IMG/VR virus record: IMGVR_UViG_3300028283_000002 | Coordinates: 62,001 to 126,000 of that record | Reading direction: 5' to 3' (one strand) | Source: a virus | DNA: 64,000 bases | Shown: one piece after another, positions 17,383 through 25,307 of the stretch | Position numbering within the stretch: the stretch's first letter is position 1 | Layout of the letters: each line of letters starts with the position of its first letter | The notes under the pieces: generated by a model | Databases searched by the model: none | The model's input: the letters and a program-made list of their open reading frames with translations, nothing else | What the model was told of the DNA's origin: nothing | Translations under genes and position numbers: made by a program

Positions 17383-17474
17383 ATTTTGTATATCTGTTGT
17401 AAAAATATCATATTTTTATTTTAATATATACAAATATAATAAATAATATTTAAATAAAAAAAAATAAAATAAAT

Positions 17475-18416
17475 ATGGCTGGTATAAAATGGACCGAGGA
17501 TGAAGATAATTTTTTAAAGGAAAATTATGAAAAATTGAATAAAGACGATTTATTAACTAAATTGATTAACAGAACTTGGGATGCTATCAAATTAAGAGCT
17601 GAAAAGTTCAAGATTAAAAGATATAATAATGAAAGAAGATTCATTGATCTTGACGTTTTATTAAAAGATACAAATGAGTCATATTACTGGATTGGTTTTA
17701 TTATGGCTGATGGTCATATACACAATAATAAAAGATTGAAGATTTGTCTATCCATTAAAGACGAAGAACATTTGATAAAATTTAAAAATTTTATCAAATA
17801 TGAAGGTGAATTAGCTTATGGGAACAACAACAATCGTGATAATACCACTATTAGTGTAATGGATACTAAATACATAAAAAAATTATGCCAAAAATTCGAT
17901 ATAAAACACAATAAAACGTATAATCAATGTAATATTCATAAAATTAAAAAAAATAATTTATTATTAAGTCTAATAGTTGGATTCATAGACGGTGATGGTT
18001 CTATTAGAAATTCGAAAAATAGAAAAGATTTTTTTCTAACTATTAAATGTCATAAAAGTTGGTCAAATAATTTAGATTATATATTAAAATCGATAATTAG
18101 AATAACTGGTAAAAATTGTAATACATCAGTAAAATTAACAAATTGTAAAAGATATTCATATATTCATATGGGGAATTCTGTTGTCCTTAAAAAATTGAAA
18201 CATGAAATGTTGAAGTTAAATGTTCCATATATGAAAAGAAAATGGGATATTATAAATATGGATTTTGAAAGTAAATATGAAACTAAGAGAAAACATTTAG
18301 AACAATATATTGGTATTATTAATAACGATCCACACATGAAAATAAAGAACATCGCAAAATTGATAGGTTTATCAGAAGGAGCCATTTATAAATATAAGAG
18401 AGAATTAAAAAAGTAG
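17475..18416 (+). CDS. LAGLIDADG homing endonuclease
   Basis: A 313-residue protein with two LAGLIDADG helices, YYWIGFIMADGHI (about 70-82) and LSLIVGFIDGDGSI (about 164-177), each with the catalytic Asp at the end. This is a monomeric double-motif enzyme. The N-terminus (GIKWTEDEDNFLKENY) is a Myb/SANT-like helix-turn-helix and the C-terminus (MKIKNIAKLIGLSEGAIYKY) another helix-turn-helix. It is free-standing between the metallophosphoesterase and a packaged-protein pair. Confidence 0.93.
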   Translation: MAGIKWTEDEDNFLKENYEKLNKDDLLTKLINRTWDAIKLRAEKFKIKRYNNERRFIDLDVLLKDTNESYYWIGFIMADGHIHNNKRLKICLSIKDEEHLIKFKNFIKYEGELAYGNNNNRDNTTISVMDTKYIKKLCQKFDIKHNKTYNQCNIHKIKKNNLLLSLIVGFIDGDGSIRNSKNRKDFFLTIKCHKSWSNNLDYILKSIIRITGKNCNTSVKLTNCKRYSYIHMGNSVVLKKLKHEMLKLNVPYMKRKWDIINMDFESKYETKRKHLEQYIGIINNDPHMKIKNIAKLIGLSEGAIYKYKRELKK

Positions 18417-18426
18417 TTCATTTAAT

Positions 18427-18437
18427 TTAATATATAG
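18427..18437 (+). promoter_or_regulatory. Late-type promoter element (TTAATATATAG)
   Basis: A perfect copy, 19 bases before the ATG at 18457. Confidence 0.5.
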
Positions 18438-18456
18438 TAAAAAAGAATCAGTCAAT

Positions 18457-18777
18457 ATGGCACACGTTAAAAGATTTAAAGAAGTAAACGAAAGTTTTTA
18501 TTTTAGTGACTGGGTTGATATGGATCTATTACAATCAGTTATAGACCACATGAAACCAGGTAAAGAATCATCTGGTGACGAATTCAAACAATCCCTCAGA
18601 GGATTCAATAACGAATACGAAGTCACCGTTCAAAAAAGATTACCAGCAACATTTGGTAAACAAGTAGCTGTTTGGATTGACCTATATCTAGTTCAAGATG
18701 TGATAGATAGAATGAACCCAGTTTTATGTAAACAATCAGATGAATATAAAGCGGAATTAAAAAACTTCTTAAAATAA
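18457..18777 (+). CDS. Candidate packaged protein
   Basis: A 106-residue protein starting MAHVKRFKEVNESFYF, with V-K-R-F-K-E-V-N-E as the targeting-like segment, shared with the next gene (HVKRFKEIFEA). It has two similar halves: MDLLQSVIDHMKPGKESSGDEF and LYLVQDVIDRMNPVLCKQSDEY, i.e. an internal duplication of an L-[LV]-Q-x-V-I-D-x-M-x-P module. The stop and next start overlap by one base (TAATG). Confidence 0.65.
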   Translation: MAHVKRFKEVNESFYFSDWVDMDLLQSVIDHMKPGKESSGDEFKQSLRGFNNEYEVTVQKRLPATFGKQVAVWIDLYLVQDVIDRMNPVLCKQSDEYKAELKNFLK

Positions 18778-19190
18778 TGCACGTTAAAAGATTTAAAGAA
18801 ATATTTGAAGCTGTGGCTGTACATAAAAGTGTGAAGCCCGAAAAACTTCCTCATTGTGCCGAAATGGAAGCTAAGGGATATAGAATAGCGTCGATAGGAG
18901 ACGATAAATACGCTTTTCACAAGAATTACGAAGCAGATGATGATATTTATTGGTTAGGTAAAAATACACCAGATTACCAGTACGGTAAAACTTATATCGC
19001 TACACCTGATATTGTTGCTGATAAGAAACATAATCCTTTCTATTCAATTTTCTGTAAATGTGATCCAGGTCCAACCGATGAGCAGAAGAAGATCATAGCA
19101 GAAAGAGAAAAAGAAAATCAGAAAAGGTATGAGTTAATACAGAAACAGATTAGAGGTGAAGCTGAAAAGAAAAAGAAGAAAAAGAAATAA
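18777..19190 (+). CDS. Candidate packaged protein, basic tail
   Basis: A 137-residue protein, MHVKRFKEIFEAVAVHKS. The first nine residues nearly repeat the start of the previous protein. The body has aromatic-rich sequence (DDIYWLGKNTPDYQYGKTYI), a C-K-C pair and a long charged helix ending in a run of seven lysines. The basic end could contact packaged DNA (inference). Confidence 0.65.
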   Translation: MHVKRFKEIFEAVAVHKSVKPEKLPHCAEMEAKGYRIASIGDDKYAFHKNYEADDDIYWLGKNTPDYQYGKTYIATPDIVADKKHNPFYSIFCKCDPGPTDEQKKIIAEREKENQKRYELIQKQIRGEAEKKKKKKK

Positions 19191-19200
19191 TCATCAAATA

Positions 19201-19509
19201 TTAAACCCATGAATTTCTATCAGTCCAACGATTTTTATATGGGTCTGATTTAGTTTCATATTTTTTACTTGGTAAATCATCGTCCCAATTTTCTTCACCG
19301 TAAGGATCAAGCTCTTTCATTCTGTCCTTTTTAATGTTCATTTTCTTGAGTTCTTTTCTAGCTCTATATGTAACAGAGTAGTCTGATAATTCTCTTAATT
19401 TTTCAAGTATATAAACTCTATCTTTATCTGGAAGATTATGCCAATCATCTTTGGATAATCTCATGGATTTAATTTTCCTTAATTCGTATAAATATTCTCG
19501 GTCGGTCAT
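19201..19509 (-). CDS. DPYGEENW-tagged small protein
   Basis: The start at 19509 overlaps the preceding stop in ATGA and has GGAGG ten bases upstream, which favours it over 19524. The 102-residue protein is helical and basic (DREYLYELRKIKSMRLS), then has KELDPYGEENWDDDL, followed by a degenerate second copy (KSDPYKNRWTD). It is the last gene of the minus-strand tagged block. Function unknown. Confidence 0.65.
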   Translation of the reverse strand: MTDREYLYELRKIKSMRLSKDDWHNLPDKDRVYILEKLRELSDYSVTYRARKELKKMNIKKDRMKELDPYGEENWDDDLPSKKYETKSDPYKNRWTDRNSWV

Positions 19510-20021
19510 ACGTTGTCCTCCCATAATTCTTCCCCGTAAGGGTCTGCTTCACTAAAAATTTGTTTACCTTTATTAATGGGTTGTATTGATTCATTGAATG
19601 CTCCCCACTGTGGAAAATGATCATCCAACAGAGATACTCTTAATAATTCCATATTATCATCTAAATGATGATAAACATTATTTTCACTCGTTAGAATTGA
19701 TAGACCATCGTTTCTCATTATATCTATCAGTGGTCTATTATCGTGTAATAAACACGTATCATCAAAATGAAAAAATGGATCACCGTCTATTCTTGAAAAT
19801 CCTAAAAATTTTATCCAATTTTTTAAATTATCATCTGGGAAATCGTGTTTATTAATTATTGCGCCAGCATCAGTTTCTTTACCTATATAAATCCAACAAG
19901 GACCAGATACACCGCCTACTTTTTCACGTATTCCAAAATATCTCATTTGTTCTCTTAAACACGCGTTTAAAGCAGCTTCTAATTGAACAGATCTTGTTCT
20001 TATCTTAAATACTAATGGCAT
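19506..20021 (-). CDS. DPYGEELW-tagged protein
   Basis: A 171-residue protein ending KQIFSEADPYGEELWEDNV. The body starts VFKIRTRSVQLEAALNACLR, contains GPCWIYIGKETD, and has a stretch of acidic alpha/beta sequence. The residues before the tag (P-x-x-x-G-x-x-x-F-S-E) match those in its upstream neighbours, so the shared unit is longer than eight residues. No known fold recognised. Confidence 0.68.
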   Translation of the reverse strand: MPLVFKIRTRSVQLEAALNACLREQMRYFGIREKVGGVSGPCWIYIGKETDAGAIINKHDFPDDNLKNWIKFLGFSRIDGDPFFHFDDTCLLHDNRPLIDIMRNDGLSILTSENNVYHHLDDNMELLRVSLLDDHFPQWGAFNESIQPINKGKQIFSEADPYGEELWEDNV

Positions 20022-20024
20022 AAT

Positions 20025-20594
20025 TTATTCCTCCCAATTTTCTTCACCGTAAGGATCAACAGCACAAAACTTTTGTCCCTTTGGTTCTTTTTTTCTTGAT
20101 ATTTCTTTTTCTAAAAATATTAAATCTTCATTAACTCTATTTCTCAAACCAATTAAAGCCACTCTATAATCCCTATGCGTCTTGTATCTACCTTTAGTGA
20201 TGAAAAAATAAGAATTTAATTCTCCTCTTGATTTATCCACATCCGCTTCTAATGTCCATATTCTTGTCCTACAATCTGTGAATCTATTAGCTGTGTAATT
20301 ATCCATATTTGGTGCCCATTGACCATTATAATGTCTAGCCACATGATCCAATCTATGAACCATAGGAGTGATATTATTATGTATGGTTCTATATGTGGAT
20401 TTAATATCTTCTATTTCAGCCACTATACCAACACCAAGAATCCCTTTTGTGAGATATATAGGGAATACCTTTTCTTTTATTAAATTCCACAATTCAGTGC
20501 ATGTTTTTACAATTATGGCAATAATAACACGCCAACCTTCTAATGTGAATAAAAGTTTGAATATATTACTCAACGTATGGAATACCGCTTTCAT
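20025..20594 (-). CDS. DPYGEENW-tagged protein with membrane anchor
   Basis: A 189-residue protein with a hydrophobic N-terminal segment (GWRVIIAIIVKTCTELW and ILGVGIVAEIE) that likely contacts membrane, a long helical region, and the end PKGQKFCAVDPYGEENWEE. It overlaps the upstream gene by 29 bases. The membrane segment plus cytoplasmic tag suggests tethering something that recognises the tag (inference). Confidence 0.65.
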   Translation of the reverse strand: MKAVFHTLSNIFKLLFTLEGWRVIIAIIVKTCTELWNLIKEKVFPIYLTKGILGVGIVAEIEDIKSTYRTIHNNITPMVHRLDHVARHYNGQWAPNMDNYTANRFTDCRTRIWTLEADVDKSRGELNSYFFITKGRYKTHRDYRVALIGLRNRVNEDLIFLEKEISRKKEPKGQKFCAVDPYGEENWEE

Positions 20595-20895
20595 TTAATG
20601 AATCTAAATAATTGTTATGACCTAATTGAATTTTATCGTAAATTTCGTCTCTGAATTTCACCTTAACTTCCCTATCTGGGTAGTACTCTGCAATTTCTCT
20701 TAATTTTGAACCACTTGGTATAGCTATTAAATCATCATCCATAACGTAAGAACCTTCACCATCAAACCAGGGAAAATCCATAAGTAATTCGTGTTGAGCT
20801 AATAACATTGGATAATATATGTTATTTTCGAACATTCCTGGTCCCTCTAGACAAACCCACCATCTGTTTTGTATTTTGGATATTGTGTATCTCAT
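20566..20895 (-). CDS. Hypothetical protein in tagged block
   Basis: A 109-residue protein (MRYTISKIQNRWWVCLEGPG...). Aromatic-rich N-terminus and no tag of its own; it lies between two tagged genes with an overlap downstream and a three-base gap upstream. No family recognised. Confidence 0.6.
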   Translation of the reverse strand: MRYTISKIQNRWWVCLEGPGMFENNIYYPMLLAQHELLMDFPWFDGEGSYVMDDDLIAIPSGSKLREIAEYYPDREVKVKFRDEIYDKIQLGHNNYLDSLNESGIPYVE

Positions 20896-20898
20896 AAT

Positions 20899-21318
20899 CT
20901 ACTCCTTCCAATTTTCTTCACCGTAAGGATCTAATTCACTAAAAACTTGTCCTTGCGGATCGTTGTTTTCATACCTTATTTGAGCAGCAACCATCTCAAT
21001 TCTTAAAGTGTTTATAACATCTTTATGCCTATCATACATAACATCTATAACAATCCCATGATTATCAATTAGTTCTGGGGGATTATTGGTTGCGTCACAT
21101 ATTATTTTATAGTTATAAAGGAAGTGATTAACTTGTAGTTCTTTAAATATGGGATCTAATCTTGTTATAATTTCAGTGCGTGTGTCTGGCGTATTGAAAC
21201 GCATCCACATGTTTTCTAACGCTTCTTCAATTCTTTTTCTAATTAAGATGAAGGCTCTGCGTACATTTAAATCATCGAGTGTTATCGAATCTTCATTTAT
21301 TATCCAAGGACTATTCAT
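20899..21318 (-). CDS. Stand-alone tail-sheath C-terminal-domain-like protein with DPYGEENW tag
   Basis: A 139-residue protein. Its body follows the phage tail sheath C-terminal domain (gp18/Phage_sheath_1C) closely: LNVRRAFILIRKRIEEALEN, F.....RTEIITRLDPIFKEL, FLYNYKIICDATNNPPELID and VIDVMYD. These correspond to the sheath blocks VRR-x-[FL]-I-x-[IL]-x-K-x-I-x-x-A, [LV]-x-P-[FI], and [YF]-[KV]-[VI]-x-C-D-x-x-N-N-x-x-x-[VIL]-I-D. It lacks the rest of a sheath protein and instead ends QVFSELDPYGEENWKE. A full-size sheath gene starts at 63644. It may bind or cap sheath, or be a recycled domain; no enzymatic role is expected. Confidence 0.68.
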   Translation of the reverse strand: MNSPWIINEDSITLDDLNVRRAFILIRKRIEEALENMWMRFNTPDTRTEIITRLDPIFKELQVNHFLYNYKIICDATNNPPELIDNHGIVIDVMYDRHKDVINTLRIEMVAAQIRYENNDPQGQVFSELDPYGEENWKE

Positions 21319-21706
21319 TGTCCCACCTTTCTTCCCCGTAGGGATCTAATTCACTAAATACCTGTTGATAACTACCTTTAGGATCATGTCCATGTAATCC
21401 TCTAAAATCGCCTTCACAATCAAACCAACCAACATCGGGACGATAACTCCATAATTCACTAGCCATGGATTTTCCTTGTAATTTAGTTTTAACTCCTTTG
21501 TGTTCAATCCACATGGCGTTGCCTTGTGAATCTGACTGTAAAACTTTATGGTTATCTGTTGCATTAATAGTATTACTTAGTTGAAAACTACTTGGATTTG
21601 GTACTCCGTAAAAACTATTAGTCACTATTTTTTTCCATAGTTTATTTGTATTCATTGGTTTTCCTCCTCTCCATTTAGGATTGTTGCTCATAAATCTTCT
21701 AGACAT
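21311..21706 (-). CDS. DPYGEERW-tagged protein with fibre-like segment
   Basis: A 131-residue protein with a basic start (MSRRFMSNNPKWRGGK), then NATDNHKVLQSDSQGNAMW, a segment typical of phage/trimeric fibre repeats of the form [KG]-x-L-x-S-D-x-x-G-N-A-x-W. It ends YQQVFSELDPYGEERWDNE. Start and stop each overlap neighbouring genes by one to eight bases. It may be a piece of a fibre or tail protein fused to the tag. Confidence 0.62.
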   Translation of the reverse strand: MSRRFMSNNPKWRGGKPMNTNKLWKKIVTNSFYGVPNPSSFQLSNTINATDNHKVLQSDSQGNAMWIEHKGVKTKLQGKSMASELWSYRPDVGWFDCEGDFRGLHGHDPKGSYQQVFSELDPYGEERWDNE

Positions 21707-22104
21707 TACCAGTTCTCCTCTCCGTAAGGGTCTAATTCATTAAATCTTTGTTCACCTTTTGGTTGTTGGGTTTGTTCATTTTGTTTCCACAACATTCCTG
21801 TACTACCAAAACCTGTATTATTTTTAAAAAAGTCTGGAAGTTTTTCCATTGCTTCTTTCATATATTTTTGACCTGCTCCTGTAACTCCTCTTGCTTGGTC
21901 GTAATAATTAGTTGACCAATGATCTATTAATCCTAATTTATTCCATTTCTCAACGGCGTCTCTACGTATTTTCCTAAGAGTTTCTTTATCAATAGAATTT
22001 TCATATTCTTTTACAAGTTCTAGTTCTCTTTTAGCAATACTATCAAAGCTCTCCATTTTCATGAGATCTTCGTTTAAACTCCTATATTCTTCTTTAGTCA
22101 TCAT
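21706..22104 (-). CDS. DPYGEENW-tagged helical protein
   Basis: The ATG at 22104 is used; it overlaps the preceding TAA in TAATG. A longer version from a TTG at 22116 is less likely. The 132-residue protein has a charged helical first half (MKMESFDSIAKRELELVKEY), then DHWSTNYYDQARGVTGAGQK, and ends PKGEQRFNELDPYGEENW with Trp as the final residue, the most compact tag in the set. Confidence 0.65.
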   Translation of the reverse strand: MMTKEEYRSLNEDLMKMESFDSIAKRELELVKEYENSIDKETLRKIRRDAVEKWNKLGLIDHWSTNYYDQARGVTGAGQKYMKEAMEKLPDFFKNNTGFGSTGMLWKQNEQTQQPKGEQRFNELDPYGEENW

Positions 22105-22257
22105 TAGTTTCTCCAATCTTCCTCACCGTAAGGATCTAAATCACTAACTACTCTATTAATTTCAGAGTTTCTCATACCTCTTCCTATTGACTGTTTTTCA
22201 TGTAAACTACCGAAGCTTCCTATTTTCCAAATCTTTTATTTTATCTTCTATTTTCAT
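22104..22257 (-). pseudogene. Short DPYGEEDW-tagged gene with a one-base frameshift
   Basis: The ATG at 22257 opens MKIEDKIKDLENRKLR and stops at once. The next frame reads IWKIGSFGSLHEKQS... and ends NRVVSDLDPYGEEDWRN at 22104. Removing one A from the AAAA run near 22240 joins them into a 50-residue protein with the normal tag end. It may be a sequence error or a dead gene. A shorter product from an internal ATG (MRNSEINRVVSDLDPYGEED) is also possible. Confidence 0.5.
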
Positions 22258-22274
22258 AACTTTTATTTTATTTT

Positions 22275-22538
22275 TTATTCATCTGTTAAAGCCGCTTTAA
22301 TGGATTCTGTAACATCAGGTATGACTTGTACTTTCTCAAGTATTTTAACCTCAATATCAATAATTCTATTACCCGGAATATATCTTTTATCGTATCCAAC
22401 ATCTACCAAAAAACCTTGAGTACAAATTCTATAAAGATGTTCTTTAAGAGAACTATCTTCACAATCAATATGAAGATGATGTAATCTTGGTTCTGTGTAT
22501 CTTTGATCTATATGTATTTCTAATTCGTATGTGTTCAT
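22275..22538 (-). CDS. Hypothetical small protein
   Basis: An 87-residue beta-rich protein, MNTYELEIHIDQRYTEPRL, with HHLHIDCEDSS and RIIDIEVKILEKV. It is the first gene after the tagged sub-block and sits five bases from the next gene. No recognised family. Confidence 0.6.
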   Translation of the reverse strand: MNTYELEIHIDQRYTEPRLHHLHIDCEDSSLKEHLYRICTQGFLVDVGYDKRYIPGNRIIDIEVKILEKVQVIPDVTESIKAALTDE

Positions 22539-22542
22539 AACT

Positions 22543-22752
22543 CTAATTATTTTTTTCTTCTTCTACTTTTTCTAATTCTCCAAGTAAAACAACTTTTAAG
22601 TGATTTGTTGAAAAGTGACGTGCTTGTACGATAAAACTTTTATCGTCATCAAGTAAAACAGTATCATTAACGGCTGGAACAATATATGTGTAATATTCCT
22701 GAAGTATCTCACCGTCGTAGTCCATAATTATAATTTTGTAATCTTTGATCAT
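22543..22752 (-). CDS. Hypothetical small protein
   Basis: A 69-residue protein, MIKDYKIIIMDYDGEILQEY, predicted as a small beta barrel with an acidic tail (ELEKVEEEKNN). Three bases separate it from the preceding gene. Function unknown. Confidence 0.6.
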   Translation of the reverse strand: MIKDYKIIIMDYDGEILQEYYTYIVPAVNDTVLLDDDKSFIVQARHFSTNHLKVVLLGELEKVEEEKNN

Positions 22753-22754
22753 TG

Positions 22755-22997
22755 TTAAGGCTTCGTTTTCTTTTTTATAGTCTTTTTTTCGTCAGTTGTT
22801 TCGGTTTTTTCAACCTTTTCTCTCTTTTTTCTTGGTTTTAAATATGGAGTATATTCAGTTATACCTTTTTTTTCTAAACAGTTAAAGCAATGCAATACCT
22901 GATAAGAGTTGTTCTTTGTAACCCAATACACTTCTTTATCTGTAAAGTCACCAAGACAGTTCATACAGATATTACTATTAGAAATTTTCTTCGCCAT
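22755..22997 (-). CDS. Small zinc-finger protein
   Basis: An 80-residue protein with CMNCLGDF and HCFNCLEKKG, two C-x2-C pairs 26 residues apart, and a strongly basic, Lys/Thr-rich tail. It is probably a zinc-binding nucleic-acid or ribosome binder. It overlaps the upstream membrane-protein gene by 20 bases. Confidence 0.65.
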   Translation of the reverse strand: MAKKISNSNICMNCLGDFTDKEVYWVTKNNSYQVLHCFNCLEKKGITEYTPYLKPRKKREKVEKTETTDEKKTIKKKTKP

Positions 22998-23268
22998 CGT
23001 CTTTTATATTATCCAAGTTATATCTTTGTTTCTTTTTATCCCAATCTCTACCTAAAAATTTCATAATAGGCCACCAATTCTTGAAATTATCACTCTTGAG
23101 GATTAATACAGTCTCCACAATTATTCCAAAAATATTTAAAACAGGAGTGAACCAAACATGTGGTGAAACATTCTTATCTATTCCCCTTATATAAGCATGA
23201 TAGTTCAACCATCTACATAGAAATACACTCTCGATGTATATACCTAATATCCAATATAATACCGTCAT
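22978..23268 (-). CDS. Small membrane protein
   Basis: A 96-residue protein with two hydrophobic segments (VLYWILGIYIESVFLCRW and PVLNIFGIIVETVLILK), then a charged tail ending DDGEENF. The N-terminus overlaps the upstream stop by four bases. Inner-membrane location is likely. Confidence 0.62.
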   Translation of the reverse strand: MTVLYWILGIYIESVFLCRWLNYHAYIRGIDKNVSPHVWFTPVLNIFGIIVETVLILKSDNFKNWWPIMKFLGRDWDKKKQRYNLDNIKDDGEENF

Positions 23269-23642
23269 AATCCTAAAATTTTATCAATTAAATTCATATC
23301 TTCTGTGTCTGTGTCGTCAACGATGAATATAGTTTCATGGATTTCAGCAACGAGATCTAACATGTCTCCTCTATTCTTCATCCATAACATATAATCACCA
23401 GAATCAAACTTCACACTTTCGTCTAAAGCCTTGTTATATAAGGAAATTTGAACTACGTCACCAGTAGTTACACCCATTCCAAACTGATTATAATAATAAA
23501 GAATTTCCCATGTTTCATCTTCGTAAACAAATGATAAATTAGGGTGATCTGAAGAAATGACGTTTACTTTATCTACGTTCTTCAACGCTGTATTTCTTAC
23601 GATTTCGAATACTTTCGTTCTTTGTTCTAATGATAGTTTCAT
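23265..23642 (-). CDS. Hypothetical protein
   Basis: Start moved to the ATG at 23642 (MKLSLEQRTKVFEIVRN), which follows the upstream gene with a 10-base gap. About 125 residues, alpha/beta, with TWEILYYYNQFGMGVTTGD and an acidic C-terminal helix. No recognised family. Confidence 0.6.
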   Translation of the reverse strand: MKLSLEQRTKVFEIVRNTALKNVDKVNVISSDHPNLSFVYEDETWEILYYYNQFGMGVTTGDVVQISLYNKALDESVKFDSGDYMLWMKNRGDMLDLVAEIHETIFIVDDTDTEDMNLIDKILGL

Positions 23643-23652
23643 GATTTTTAAA

Positions 23653-23925
23653 TTAAGGATATAATACAATACATCTTTTACTTGGGTCGTTCTTCATCAA
23701 TTCCCACTCGTCGTCTTCAAAATCGTTTTCCCACGCTTCTCTTTTCGTGTCGTAAACTTCATATCCACCTCTTCTACCACCTTCTTCTGTGAAGACACAA
23801 TCTGGATCAAATCCGCGAGCCGATTCATAACCATTACCTTCTGAGTCCCTTTGCAACATTATTTTGCAATCGTCCAATTCAATAGACATTGAATTGACTT
23901 GTTCTCTTAGTTCTTTAAGTTTCAT
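23653..23925 (-). CDS. Phage protein of unknown function
   Basis: A 90-residue protein, MKLKELREQVNSMSIELDD, followed by CKIMLQRDSEGNGYESARG and DPDCVFTEEG. The design (an N-terminal helix, L-x-x-x-x-D-D-x-x-V/I, then D-S-E-G-N) is common in small phage proteins, but I cannot assign a role. Confidence 0.62.
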   Translation of the reverse strand: MKLKELREQVNSMSIELDDCKIMLQRDSEGNGYESARGFDPDCVFTEEGGRRGGYEVYDTKREAWENDFEDDEWELMKNDPSKRCIVLYP

Positions 23926-23926
23926 A

Positions 23927-24175
23927 TTAGTTTTGTTTTTTAATCATTTCAGTCTGAACGTAAGTAGCTTTATCGAATTCCACTTTTCTGATGGAATCAA
24001 TTTTAGGTCCAGCACAATATACACAAGAGCTATAAACGTCAGGTGAACTGAAAGACGTTGTGATAGAATAATTATTGTTTACGTTATCGTAAGCAATTTT
24101 CTGTTCAATTTTTACACTTTGATTACCGCAAGCCATTAAAAATAACATTGAGGCAAATACTATTAACTTTTTCAT
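23927..24175 (-). CDS. Small lipoprotein
   Basis: An 82-residue protein with a clear type II signal: MKKLIVFASMLFLMAC with lipobox L-M-A-C and then GNQSVKIEQK. The mature part is about 66 residues with C-V-Y-C. In prophages and phages, small surface lipoproteins often mediate superinfection exclusion; that is a possibility here, not shown. Confidence 0.75.
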   Translation of the reverse strand: MKKLIVFASMLFLMACGNQSVKIEQKIAYDNVNNNYSITTSFSSPDVYSSCVYCAGPKIDSIRKVEFDKATYVQTEMIKKQN

Positions 24176-24193
24176 TTTTCTTTTTTTTAATTT

Positions 24194-24379
24194 TTAGAAA
24201 GGTCCGTAATAACAATCATCTTTTACACGTGGTTTACCAGATAACATATTAGATATTAAGAATTTTAAATCTAATATAAAAGCGACTATCAACCACAAAA
24301 TAATCCCCGGTATTATTAATGTCGGTAAAGTTATTAATAATAATAACACGTACCCTATAATTTGAAAAAACTTTTTCAT
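24194..24379 (-). CDS. Small membrane protein
   Basis: 61 residues, MKKFFQIIGYVLLLLITLPT, with two adjacent transmembrane segments and a short basic tail. The start overlaps the upstream stop in ATGA. Confidence 0.6.
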   Translation of the reverse strand: MKKFFQIIGYVLLLLITLPTLIIPGIILWLIVAFILDLKFLISNMLSGKPRVKDDCYYGPF

Positions 24380-24540
24380 TTTTTATATCCTTTTTTATTA
24401 TCAAACGATTTACCAAACAATCTAAGTGTGAATTCAAAAAATAAAGCAATAAGAGCTAGTCCTATTACTAATACATCTGGAAACATAACTATAACAAATA
24501 TAATAACAATCGCGATTACAAGTCCCATATCAATTTTCAT
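24376..24540 (-). CDS. Small membrane protein (54 residues)
   Basis: MKIDMGLVIAIVIIFVIVMF then PDVLVIGLALIALFFEF and a basic tail. Its TGA overlaps the next ATG in ATGA, and its start overlaps the upstream gene by 11 bases. These couplings support it as a real gene. Confidence 0.55.
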   Translation of the reverse strand: MKIDMGLVIAIVIIFVIVMFPDVLVIGLALIALFFEFTLRLFGKSFDNKKGYKK

Positions 24541-24742
24541 TTTTAGGTTTATTGAAAATATCGTAAGGAAAATATTTCCTTTCTATTATTAACAAATAAA
24601 ATGCCATAAACATTACAAGAAAGAAAGACATCATTATATACGATCTACTACCGACAGCTAGGGTCATCCACGCTGATATAATCAAAGCATCTAACCCCAC
24701 AATAATTCTAAGCAGATATTTAATAAAAATTTTTAATATCAT
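24530..24742 (-). CDS. Small membrane protein
   Basis: The ATG at 24742 overlaps the upstream TGA in ATGA and is preferred over 24868. About 70 residues with two transmembrane segments (LLRIIVGLDALIISAWMTLA and MMSFFLVMFMAFYLLII). Confidence 0.58.
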   Translation of the reverse strand: MILKIFIKYLLRIIVGLDALIISAWMTLAVGSRSYIMMSFFLVMFMAFYLLIIERKYFPYDIFNKPKNEN

Positions 24743-24969
24743 ATTTTTATGTCTTTTAAATATTGTGAGAACATTACTAAATATGGATAAAAAAGATATA
24801 CAAAATAACATAACCCAATTATAACCATATACATCATGAATATGAAGGGCCAGTTGATAGATAACCATCTTGGATATTTATCTTCCTTATCATTTGCCGC
24901 TATTATACCAGCAATTATAGACATTATAATTAATACAACACCTATTAAACCAACGATTAAATGTACCAT
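24739..24969 (-). CDS. Small membrane protein
   Basis: 76 residues, MVHLIVGLIGVVLIIMSIIA, two transmembrane segments (the second FIFMMYMVIIGLCYFVYLFY). It is part of a run of four consecutive small membrane-protein genes at 24.2-25.0 kb. Confidence 0.58.
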   Translation of the reverse strand: MVHLIVGLIGVVLIIMSIIAGIIAANDKEDKYPRWLSINWPFIFMMYMVIIGLCYFVYLFYPYLVMFSQYLKDIKI

Positions 24970-24984
24970 ATTTTTATTTTTTAT

Positions 24985-25293
24985 TTACCAATTAACTATC
25001 ATTGTCCAAGAAGAACCTTTTCCTGCGTATTTTTGTTCTATGACTTCAAACCCTTCTGCCCTTAGATCATCTTGAAGATCAAATATATATTCACATAATT
25101 TCACATTAACGTCCTCCTGAACTTGTAAATTATACGATCCCATTTCAGACATTTTTTTAATTTCTTCGTGAATTAATTTAAGTCCGACTTTTTTCCTTTC
25201 CTCTTTAAATTCGTTAAGTCTTATATCTGACTCGGCTCTAAGTCTCTTATCAGACTCTTCTGCCAATTTTTTCATTTCTTCTGCTAATCCCAT
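24985..25293 (-). CDS. Hypothetical coiled-coil protein
   Basis: Start taken at 25293 (MGLAEEMKKLAEESDKRLRA). About 102 residues, a long charged helix followed by an alpha/beta end (FEVIEQKYAGKGSSWTMIVNW). This type, a helical lead with a G-x-S-W-T end, recurs in phage small proteins. Function unknown. Confidence 0.58.
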   Translation of the reverse strand: MGLAEEMKKLAEESDKRLRAESDIRLNEFKEERKKVGLKLIHEEIKKMSEMGSYNLQVQEDVNVKLCEYIFDLQDDLRAEGFEVIEQKYAGKGSSWTMIVNW

Positions 25294-25307
25294 ATTATTT
25301 AGTGTTT

